Shown here piece after piece: positions 5,459 through 11,786 of a stretch of DNA of 11,786 nt. Below the pieces are notes generated by a model. That model was not told the origin of the DNA. It was given only the letters and a program-made list of their open reading frames with translations, and made no database searches. Position numbers and translations under genes: made by a program. The first letter of the stretch is position 1; each line of letters starts with the position of its first letter. The DNA is from Deltaproteobacteria bacterium (GTDB lineage: Bacteria; Desulfobacterota; DSM-4660; Desulfatiglandales; Desulfatiglandaceae), in NCBI GenBank assembly GCA_029932035.1, contig JAOZQV010000081.1, positions 1 to 11,786 on the forward strand, written 5' to 3'.

Positions 5459-7615
5459 CTACCAATTGCTGATTTTCATATCCTTCTTCAGAATAATTCT
5501 CGCATCGGCGATACTTAATCCCTGCTCATAGACAATCACCGGATTCAGGTCTATCTCCTGGATATCATCGTAAGACCCCACGATCTCCGATACCGCAAGC
5601 AGCAATTCTTTTATGGCCTTTTTGTCAACCGGCGGTTTCCCCCGGAAGCCGTTTAAGAGTTGAACAGATCGGATCTTCTCTATCATCCTCCTGGCCGAGC
5701 GTTCTGAGATGGGGAGCACACGAAATACTACGTCCTTCAACACCTCCACCATTATCCCGCCAATGCCGAACATTATGACAGGTCCAAACTGATCATCAGT
5801 CTTGGTCCCGACAATGACTTCCAGCCCCTGGCCCATCATGGCCTCGACTAGAACCCCCCTGATATTGGCGTCCGGATCATACGCCAAGGCGTTCTTCATG
5901 ATTTCAGAGTATCCCCTTCGGACTTCATCAGATGTTTTCAGGTTGAGTTTCACACCACCCGCATCGGTCTTGTGCAGAATATCATGGGAGACGATCTTCA
6001 ATGCCACTGCCCCGTCAAATCGTGCAGACGCTGCAGCCGCCTCCTTTTGTGAGTGAACAAGATAGTTTTCAGAGACCGGTGCCCCGTGCAAACCTAACAA
6101 CTTTTTGGCCTCATACTCAAAGAGCGCGTGTCGACCCTCTTCCCTTGCCTTTCCGAACATCTCACGACCAAGTGGTTTGGATTTACGGCCTTCGCTGAAG
6201 ACAAACTTCGATTTGGCGTGATAGCTGCGCAGGTAGCTGCCATACTCTGCAAGTACCGCAATACACTTGCAGGCAGTTTCAAGGGCGTCATATACAGGGA
6301 TACCGTAATATCGCAACAGATCCAGGGAGTGAGGCCTGGCATGATTATAGAGGCTATGCACAATAATCGGCTTACGGCTATCTTTCACCAGTTTTCCCAT
6401 CCTGTGAGCAGCATCTTCTTCCACAAAGGCAAGACCTTCAGCAAAACGTATACTATAGCCTCCAAAGAGGCCCACGATCAGAAGTCCGCCCACCTGGGGA
6501 TCGTGCAGCAGGATTTCAGCGCAATCGGCAAAAACTGCAGGGTTTTCATCCGCTCCCCCTGCAACATCCACAGGATTCCGAATGGAGGCACCTTTGGGCA
6601 AAATCTTTTTCAGCCTTTCCTGGGCTTTGTCCCCCAAGGGCTTGATAATTACACCTAAATCCGTCAGCTTATCCGCAGCAATGGTGGCATGTCCTCCGCC
6701 GTCTGCAAGGATGGCAATGCTTTTCCCTCTGATGTGAGGTAAGCCGGCAAGGCTTTCAGCAGCGGGGAACAGCTCATCCGAGTTCTTGATAACGATGATC
6801 CCTGCCCTTCGAAAGGCGGCTGTCGCTACCTCTGAAATACCTGCCAGGGCCCCGGTATGGGACCCGGCTGAGAGTTTGCCTGTGGCCGAGCGACCGCTCT
6901 TGAGCATGACAATCGGCTTTTTACGGGTGGTCTGATAGGCCTGCTGAAGAAACTTCCGTCCATCGCGCATACCCTCAACATACATGAGAATTGCCGTTGT
7001 TTCCGGATCTTCCTGAAAAAACTCCAGATATTCATGGAATTTCAGGTCTGCCTCATTTCCGATACCCACATAGTAGGAAAAACCCTGCTGGCTCTTGATG
7101 GATGCCTCCGTAATAAGGGAGAGGGCCATATTACCGCTCTGGCAGATCAGGGCTATTCGGCCTTTTGGGACATCCCTTAAACCAACCAGGTTTAGATTTC
7201 TCCTGAGATTCATCATGCCGGAGGTATTCGGCCCAATGATCCGGATATTGTTTTCCCTTGCTATATCCACGATCCGGCCTTCCAGTTCCTTACCCTCTTT
7301 ACCGAGTTCACCAAAGCCACCGGCGATAATCACGGCCCCTGCCACGCCTTTTTTTCCGCAATCCTCTAAAATCTCGGGGATGGTTGTTGCCGGTGTAGTA
7401 ATAAGGACCATTTCAACCGGATCTTCAATGTCTGAAACCTTTGCGTAGCAGGGCAGACCCAATATGCTCTCTTCCTTTGGGTTTACAGGATAGACCTGCC
7501 CCTCAAACTTTTCTTCGATCAGGGTCTTGATGGCCTGATATCCCCGCTTGGTCTCTTTTTTCGATGCACCCACCACCGCAACAGACGCTGCGTTTAATAT
7601 ATGTTCCAGGCCCAT
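5459..7615 (-). CDS. ADP-forming acetate/acyl-CoA ligase, fused alpha and beta subunits
   Basis: This 718-residue enzyme belongs to the NDP-forming acyl-CoA synthetase superfamily and should interconvert acyl-CoA + ADP + Pi with acid + ATP + CoA. In order it has a CoA-binding Rossmann domain (about 1-130; VVGAS at 14-18, IGPNTSG at 127-133), a succinyl-CoA-ligase-like domain (about 150-450), and a C-terminal ATP-grasp domain (about 495-710). SHTGALAG at 252-259 holds His253, matching the phospho-histidine of this family. ILHKTDAGG in the ATP-grasp part holds His548, equivalent to the second histidine proposed to relay phosphate in archaeal enzymes. EIDLNPV at 687-693 is a conserved ATP-grasp element. 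The start follows a GGGAG and lies 3 nt after the hydratase stop, so the two are probably co-translated. Acyl specificity cannot be read; a protein acetyltransferase (Pat-like) is unlikely because no GNAT domain is present. Confidence 0.92.
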   Translation of the reverse strand: MGLEHILNAASVAVVGASKKETKRGYQAIKTLIEEKFEGQVYPVNPKEESILGLPCYAKVSDIEDPVEMVLITTPATTIPEILEDCGKKGVAGAVIIAGGFGELGKEGKELEGRIVDIARENNIRIIGPNTSGMMNLRRNLNLVGLRDVPKGRIALICQSGNMALSLITEASIKSQQGFSYYVGIGNEADLKFHEYLEFFQEDPETTAILMYVEGMRDGRKFLQQAYQTTRKKPIVMLKSGRSATGKLSAGSHTGALAGISEVATAAFRRAGIIVIKNSDELFPAAESLAGLPHIRGKSIAILADGGGHATIAADKLTDLGVIIKPLGDKAQERLKKILPKGASIRNPVDVAGGADENPAVFADCAEILLHDPQVGGLLIVGLFGGYSIRFAEGLAFVEEDAAHRMGKLVKDSRKPIIVHSLYNHARPHSLDLLRYYGIPVYDALETACKCIAVLAEYGSYLRSYHAKSKFVFSEGRKSKPLGREMFGKAREEGRHALFEYEAKKLLGLHGAPVSENYLVHSQKEAAAASARFDGAVALKIVSHDILHKTDAGGVKLNLKTSDEVRRGYSEIMKNALAYDPDANIRGVLVEAMMGQGLEVIVGTKTDDQFGPVIMFGIGGIMVEVLKDVVFRVLPISERSARRMIEKIRSVQLLNGFRGKPPVDKKAIKELLLAVSEIVGSYDDIQEIDLNPVIVYEQGLSIADARIILKKDMKISNW

Positions 7616-7618
7616 GAG

Positions 7619-8428
7619 CTATCTCCCTCTGAATTTGGGTTTCCGCTTTTCTGCAAAAGAAGCAATCCCTTCGTGCCAGTCTTCGGTATTCATGCAGGCC
7701 AAAATGGCCTCTGATTCTGCTAATAATACTGTTTCAAGATCCCGGTGAGGGGCTTGCTGAATGAGCTTCTTGGCAAAGCCAATGGAAATCGGAGCCTTTT
7801 CTGCCAGCTCCTTTGCAAGGCCAAGGGCCTCTGACATAAGATCTTCCAAGGGTACAGATCTCAGGGCGATACCTAGTTCCACAGCTTCCTGGCCATTAAG
7901 GATTTTTCCCGTATAAATCAGCTCCTTGGCCTTCATAATACCTACTGCCTTGGGTAGATGGGATGTTACCCCGCCCCCGACAAAGGTGGCAAGACCGGTC
8001 TCGGGAAACCCAATGGTGGAGTTGTCTGCCATTATCAGGAAATCACCATTCAGGGCCATTTCTGATCCCGCCCCCCTTGCAGGTCCATTTACGGCAACGA
8101 CCACCGGCTTTGGGAATTCATAAATCCGTCGGGTGGTTTCATGGGCAAGAAAGATATATTCCCTTTTCTGCCACGGGGTCCGCTCCCCTGAAGAGTGCTT
8201 CTTCAGATCCGCGCCCGCACAAAAGGCCTGTTTTTCCCCATCCGCCCTTTTCCAGACCGAGCCGGTCAAAATCACCGCCCTGACAGATGCATCATTACGA
8301 AGCTCCTCCAAAACTGCCTGCAAATCAAGATACATCTGTTCAATAACCGCATTCATCCTCTCCGGACGATTAAGCCTGATAATGCCAACCGCACCATCCC
8401 GGTCAAACAAAACTGTTTTTAATACCAT
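7619..8428 (-). CDS. Enoyl-CoA hydratase/isomerase (crotonase) family protein
   Basis: This 269-residue protein is a crotonase-fold enzyme, most simply a hydratase adding water to a 2-enoyl-CoA in acyl-CoA degradation. LNRPERMNA (19-27), FCAGADL (69-75) and NGPARGAGSE (114-123) give the oxyanion-hole segments. Glu123 and Glu143 (FPET) lie 20 residues apart, as do the two catalytic glutamates (144 and 164) of rat mitochondrial hydratase, so hydratase activity is plausible. The segment between LTG and FCAGADL (57-68) is several residues longer than in textbook members, and GSE replaces the common GCE. A purine-rich GGGGGAG lies about 9 nt before the ATG. It is the first gene of a leftward pair with the acyl-CoA ligase. 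Substrate is unknown, and other crotonase activities such as isomerase cannot be excluded. Confidence 0.88.
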   Translation of the reverse strand: MVLKTVLFDRDGAVGIIRLNRPERMNAVIEQMYLDLQAVLEELRNDASVRAVILTGSVWKRADGEKQAFCAGADLKKHSSGERTPWQKREYIFLAHETTRRIYEFPKPVVVAVNGPARGAGSEMALNGDFLIMADNSTIGFPETGLATFVGGGVTSHLPKAVGIMKAKELIYTGKILNGQEAVELGIALRSVPLEDLMSEALGLAKELAEKAPISIGFAKKLIQQAPHRDLETVLLAESEAILACMNTEDWHEGIASFAEKRKPKFRGR

Positions 8429-8460
8429 AGAGATTATCTCCCCCTCACCTTACAGCTTTG

Positions 8461-8620
8461 ATCATAATCTTAATCATAATCCTAATCTTAATCCGGATAA
8501 GTCGGAAAAATGCCTAAAGTTATTGGATTGATGCATGGTAGTATACGGTTTTTCATGATCAAAAACTTTAGATATCATTTGAGTCTATTCGATTAGATTA
8601 TGATTACGATTATGATTACG
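8461..8620. repeat. Nested imperfect palindrome with AATCATAATC-type arms
   Basis: The left arm (8461-8494) is built of ATCATAATC/TTAATC/CTAATC words. The right arm (8591-8620) reads GATTAGATTATGATTACG and onward, which is the reverse complement of the same word set. Inside lie an exact 8-bp inverted pair, CTAAAGTT (8514-8521) and AACTTTAG (8564-8571), and TTGATGCATG (8528-8537) against CATGATCAA (8554-8562). All three pairs share nearly the same centre, about 8541-8545. The result is a ~160-bp structure that could fold into a long interrupted hairpin. It encodes nothing evident. Confidence 0.6.
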
Positions 8621-8653
8621 AAAACAATTTTCGGAACAGAGCGCTACTCCCCA

Positions 8654-8784
8654 CCAGTATCCTGCATCTTCTATCTTCCATCATGCATCCAGTATGCCCT
8701 CTGAAGACGGGATTTCCGCTTCGCTACAACCAGCATCCAGTATCCTGCATCTTCCATCCAGCATTCAGTATCCAGCATCCAGCC
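8654..8784. repeat. CATCCAG/CAGTATCC repeat patch with an exact 18-bp duplicate
   Basis: CCAGTATCCTGCATCTTC occurs exactly at 8654-8671 and again at 8737-8754. Between and after these are more GCATCCAG and CAGTATCC words, ending with a CATCCAGC run up to 8784. Spacing is irregular, so this is not a CRISPR array. CCAGCATTC at 8758-8766 also occurs inverted at 2969-2977 by the pstA start. Confidence 0.65.
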
Positions 8785-9047
8785 ACGCTTAGATTACGCC
8801 AACTTCTAACTATGATCAAGTTCCTTATCACCATTCCTCTTCACTTGACAACAACTTTAATAGAACTTAATTTTTGGACATTATGCAGAAAGTTTATAAG
8901 TCCTTAAGAATCATTTCTAATAAATTGATAGCCTCGTAAAAAGTCGCGAATCAACTTTGTGACTATTATAACCGCCTGATATTGCTCAGATCTGTTTTTT
9001 ATTTTTGCGCATTTCGCGCCTTTTTGCGGCTATATCAAATTTTCATT

Positions 9048-9052
9048 GGAGG
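9048..9052 (+). promoter_or_regulatory. Shine-Dalgarno that decides the clpB start (GGAGG)
   Basis: GGAGG lies 6 nt before the ATG at 9059. The frame is open further upstream to a TTG at 9005, but that would translate through this site and add 18 residues absent from ClpB proteins. MRFDKFTLKA is a normal ClpB N-terminus. Confidence 0.9.
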
Positions 9053-9058
9053 AAAAAT

Positions 9059-11641
9059 ATGCGATTTGACAAATTCACGTTAAAGGCACAGGAAGTCATA
9101 CAGGCAGCTCAACAGTTGGCTGAAAAATTCGGACACCAGCAGATAGAGCCCGAACATCTAATAAAGGCTATTCTGGAACAGAAGGAAGGGGTGATTCCAC
9201 CTCTCCTCGGAAAAATAGGCGCTGATCAGAATCATCTTATCAACTCTTTTGAGTCTGCATTGGAGAACCTCCCCAAGGTGTCCGGCGCCGGATATGGGCA
9301 GGCCTATCTCTCTCAACGTGCAAAGGCCGTATTAGACAAGGCTTTTTCTGAGGCGGAACAGGTGAAAGATGAATTTGTGAGTCTCGAACATATCCTTTTG
9401 GCCGTGACAGATGAAACAGGGGGGGAGGGAGCAGGTATCCTTGCTGCTGCCGGAATCACAAGGGATACAATCCTCAAGGCCTTAGTGGATATCCGGGGGG
9501 GACAGAGGATTACTGACCAGAACCCTGAAGACAAGTATCAGGCATTGGAACGTTTCAGCATGGACCTGACCGCCATCGCATCGAAGGGGGATTTAGATCC
9601 GGTAATAGGTCGCGATGAAGAGATCAGGCGGATCATACAGGTCCTTTCCAGGAGGACCAAAAACAACCCCGTCCTGATCGGAGAGCCGGGGGTGGGGAAA
9701 ACCGCCATAGTGGAAGGTCTTGCACAAAGAATCATACAGGGCGACATCCCCGAAACACTGAAAGAAAAAAGGGTGGTGGCCTTAGATATGGGGGCGCTCA
9801 TTGCTGGAGCAAAATACCGGGGGGAATTTGAAGACAGACTTAAGGCAGTATTGAAGGAGGTGACAGATTCCCAGGGCCAGATCATCCTTTTTATAGATGA
9901 GATGCATACCCTCGTGGGCGCCGGCGCTGCAGAGGGGGCCGTGGATGCCTCCAACATGCTCAAGCCTGCTCTGGCCCGGGGCGAACTGAAGTGTGTTGGC
10001 GCCACCACCATAAAGGAGTACAGAAAATATATTGAAAAGGATGCGGCATTTGAGAGACGGTTCCAGCCGGTAATGGTGGAAGAGCCCAGCGTTGAAGATA
10101 CCATTTCGATCCTGCGCGGGCTAAAGGAAAAATATGAGGTCCATCATGGCGTTCGCATCAAGGATTCGGCCCTCGTGGCCGCTGCAACGCTCTCTCACAG
10201 GTATATTACCGACAGGTTCCTGCCTGACAAGGCAATAGATCTCATAGATGAAGCCACATCCCGTCTGAGGATCGAAATCGACAGTATGCCCGCGGAGATA
10301 GATGCTATTCAGCGAAAGACAACTCAGTTGGAAATAGAGAGAGAGGCCCTGAAAAAGGAGAAAGACCAAGCTTCCAAGGACCGGCTCAAAAAGATCAAAG
10401 ACGAGTTGGCGGGTCTCAAATCCGAGACCGAGGAAATGACCGCACACTGGAAAAAAGAGAAGGAGACCATCTCCAAGATACGCGGAATCAAGGAAAGGCT
10501 TGAAGCAACCAAGTCAGAGGCCCAGATTGCGGAACGGGACGGCAACCTTGCTAGGGCGGCTGAGCTGAAGTACGGCACCCTGATTGAACTAGAAAAAACC
10601 TTGGAGGAAGAAAATAAAAAGCTCGAGGACCTCCAGTCCGGTCAAAAGATGCTCAAGGAAGAGGTGGACAGCGAAGATATCGCCGAAGTGGTGGCAAAAT
10701 GGACCGGAATCCCTGTTTCGCGTATGATGGAGGGAGAAAAAGAGAAGCTCCTTAAAATGGAAGAAAGATTGGCCCTTAGGGTGGTGGGCCAGGAAAAGGC
10801 CATAGGTGCCGTGGCAAATGCGGTGCGTCGGGCCCGTTCAGGGCTTCAGGATCCAAACAGGCCGATAGGGTCATTCATATTTATGGGCCCCACCGGTGTC
10901 GGCAAGACCGAGCTTGCCAGGGCCCTGGCCCAGTTCCTCTTTGACGACGAACAGTACATGGTCCGGATTGACATGTCCGAATATATGGAAAAGCACTCAG
11001 TTGCAAGGCTGATAGGCGCCCCTCCGGGTTATGTGGGATATGAAGAGGGGGGCTACCTCACAGAGGCCATTAGGAGACACCCTTACTCTGTGGTCCTCTT
11101 CGATGAAATCGAAAAGGCCCATCCCGATGTCTTTAATGGCCTGCTTCAGATCTTGGACGACGGCCGCATGACCGATGGCAAGGGCCGCACGGTTGACTTC
11201 AAGAATACCGTGCTGATCATGACCTCCAATGTGGGGAGCCAGTTTATTCAGGAGATGGGGGGCAAGGAGAGCGGTGAAACGGAAAAGGCCGTCATGGATC
11301 TCCTTCGTGCCACTTTTAAGCCGGAATTCCTGAATCGCATAGATGACATCGTCATATTCAACGCCCTCGGTCCCGAAGAAATCAAGGAGATTGTGGGTAT
11401 CCAGATCGGCCTATTGAGTAAACGTCTCGAAGCAAACAAGATAACCTTGAAACTTACTGAGAGTGCAGAGGAGTTCCTTGCGAACACTGGTTTTGATCCG
11501 GTCTACGGCGCAAGGCCACTCAAGAGGGCCATTCAACGCTATATCCAGGACCCCCTCGCAGTGAAAATCTTAGCGGGTTCAGTAAGGGAAGGGGATAATG
11601 TGGCCATGGATGTGGAGGGAGGGGAGGTGGTCTTTGAGTGA
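9059..11641 (+). CDS. clpB: ClpB, ATP-dependent protein disaggregase (Hsp100)
   Basis: This 860-residue cytoplasmic AAA+ chaperone forms hexameric rings and extracts polypeptides from aggregates together with DnaK. In order it has the Clp N-domain (about 1-145), AAA-1 with Walker A GEPGVGKT at 208-215, pore-loop Tyr253 (AKYRG) and Walker B Asp280-Glu281, and then a highly charged coiled-coil middle domain (about 400-525). AAA-2 has Walker A GPTGVGKT at 610-617, pore-loop Tyr658 (GYVGYEEGG) and Walker B Asp682-Glu683. A C-terminal D2-small domain follows. The AAA-1 landmarks sit two residues later than in E. coli ClpB, and the length is normal. The full middle domain and the lack of an IGF/IGL-type ClpP-binding loop that I can see favour ClpB over ClpA or ClpC. 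It stands alone, with no dnaK or grpE in the window and no heat-shock element I can identify. Confidence 0.97.
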   Translation: MRFDKFTLKAQEVIQAAQQLAEKFGHQQIEPEHLIKAILEQKEGVIPPLLGKIGADQNHLINSFESALENLPKVSGAGYGQAYLSQRAKAVLDKAFSEAEQVKDEFVSLEHILLAVTDETGGEGAGILAAAGITRDTILKALVDIRGGQRITDQNPEDKYQALERFSMDLTAIASKGDLDPVIGRDEEIRRIIQVLSRRTKNNPVLIGEPGVGKTAIVEGLAQRIIQGDIPETLKEKRVVALDMGALIAGAKYRGEFEDRLKAVLKEVTDSQGQIILFIDEMHTLVGAGAAEGAVDASNMLKPALARGELKCVGATTIKEYRKYIEKDAAFERRFQPVMVEEPSVEDTISILRGLKEKYEVHHGVRIKDSALVAAATLSHRYITDRFLPDKAIDLIDEATSRLRIEIDSMPAEIDAIQRKTTQLEIEREALKKEKDQASKDRLKKIKDELAGLKSETEEMTAHWKKEKETISKIRGIKERLEATKSEAQIAERDGNLARAAELKYGTLIELEKTLEEENKKLEDLQSGQKMLKEEVDSEDIAEVVAKWTGIPVSRMMEGEKEKLLKMEERLALRVVGQEKAIGAVANAVRRARSGLQDPNRPIGSFIFMGPTGVGKTELARALAQFLFDDEQYMVRIDMSEYMEKHSVARLIGAPPGYVGYEEGGYLTEAIRRHPYSVVLFDEIEKAHPDVFNGLLQILDDGRMTDGKGRTVDFKNTVLIMTSNVGSQFIQEMGGKESGETEKAVMDLLRATFKPEFLNRIDDIVIFNALGPEEIKEIVGIQIGLLSKRLEANKITLKLTESAEEFLANTGFDPVYGARPLKRAIQRYIQDPLAVKILAGSVREGDNVAMDVEGGEVVFE

Positions 11642-11786
11642 AATCCGGCAAAATGGATCGTCTACTCGGCATACCCCTATGTTTCCTCCTTTCCATGTGG
11701 AAGTCTTTGGTCCTCAATGATTTTCAACAGTGAGCAGGCTAAGGTTATTTGACGGCAAACCAGTCAAGAAACATCTTGATGTCAGA

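Larger units (their letters stand above)
8429..9058. other. 630-bp divergent intergenic region between the hydratase operon and clpB
   Basis: No convincing gene is seen here. Three zones can be separated: an AT-rich imperfect palindrome (8461-8620), a patch of CATCCAG/CAGTATCC repeats (8654-8784), and a mostly AT-rich stretch leading to clpB (8785-9058). The last zone has a perfect TTGACA at 8845-8850 but only a poor -10 (TAATTT at 8868-8873, 17-bp spacing), so I do not call a promoter. No CIRCE element (TTAGCACTC inverted pair) or clear heat-shock sigma-32 promoter was found. TTTTTGCG occurs twice (9002-9009 and 9021-9028) around a short GCGC-ATTTC-GCGC hairpin. Confidence 0.6.

Noticed and set aside
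6128..6658. A 176-codon rightward ORF antisense to the acyl-CoA ligase.
   Set aside because: It lies wholly inside a well-supported minus-strand gene with conserved motifs and shows no family features of its own.
8654..8784. The CATCCAG repeat patch considered as a CRISPR array or iterons.
   Set aside because: Repeats are of uneven length and spacing, there are no uniform spacers, and no cas or replication gene is nearby.
8683..8907. A 74-codon rightward ORF in the intergenic repeat region.
   Set aside because: Its N-terminal part is translated repeat sequence, it has no ribosome-binding site, and the product is not recognisable.
9005..9058. An upstream in-frame TTG would extend ClpB by 18 residues.
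   Set aside because: The extension reads through the GGAGG site, and ClpB proteins normally begin with the sequence encoded from the ATG at 9059.
9538..10104. A 188-codon leftward ORF antisense to clpB.
   Set aside because: It overlaps the AAA-1 domain of clpB. Its serine-rich low-complexity product is typical of a shadow frame.
11653..11733. A 26-codon rightward ORF after clpB with a hydrophobic N-terminus.
   Set aside because: It is very short, has no ribosome-binding site and matches no family I recognise.
11745..11786. A minus-strand open frame entering from the right edge and ending ...FLDWFAVK at a TAA (11745-11747), possibly the 3' end of a leftward gene.
   Set aside because: Only 13 codons are visible, too few to separate from chance. 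The flanking sequence would settle it.

Overview
The window looks like ordinary chromosome from an anaerobic Gram-negative bacterium, most likely Desulfobacterota (the former Deltaproteobacteria). This placement is inference. It rests on an outer-membrane porin, a Gram-negative style pst/phoU operon, a single-chain ADP-forming acyl-CoA synthetase, and spacers carrying short degenerate repeats of a kind I associate with that group. No rRNA, tRNA, CRISPR array, transposase or phage gene is visible.

Layout: (1) 1-890 holds the C-terminal ~295 residues of a Porin_5-type outer-membrane porin. (2) 891-1134 is a regulatory spacer with four YTAAC-core repeats at an exact 11-bp period, which looks like a PhoB-binding array, followed by a -10-like hexamer. 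(3) 1135-5414 is a complete rightward high-affinity phosphate operon, pstS-pstC-pstA-pstB-phoU. (4) 5459-8428 on the minus strand is a two-gene operon with a 3-nt gap: an enoyl-CoA hydratase/isomerase family protein, then a 718-residue NDP-forming acyl-CoA synthetase with alpha and beta parts fused. (5) 8429-9058 is a 630-bp divergent intergenic region with a nested AT-rich imperfect palindrome, a CATCCAG-type repeat patch and the clpB leader. (6) 9059-11641 is a full-length clpB. (7) 11642-11786 has no supportable gene.

How the genes work together: PstS captures periplasmic phosphate, PstC/PstA form the inner-membrane channel, PstB powers it with ATP, and PhoU restrains the transporter and Pho signalling. 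The porin may supply the outer-membrane route, but that link rests on adjacency only. The phoR/phoB pair expected to read the Pho box is not in the window. The leftward pair is independent. It probably belongs to acyl-CoA catabolism, with the synthetase turning an acyl-CoA thioester into free acid plus ATP. ClpB is a general disaggregase.

I see no strong case for a new biological system. The points most worth a second look are the four-unit Pho array, mini-ORFs that may couple translation across the pst spacers, the intergenic repeat families, and the pairing of hydratase with ADP-forming synthetase.
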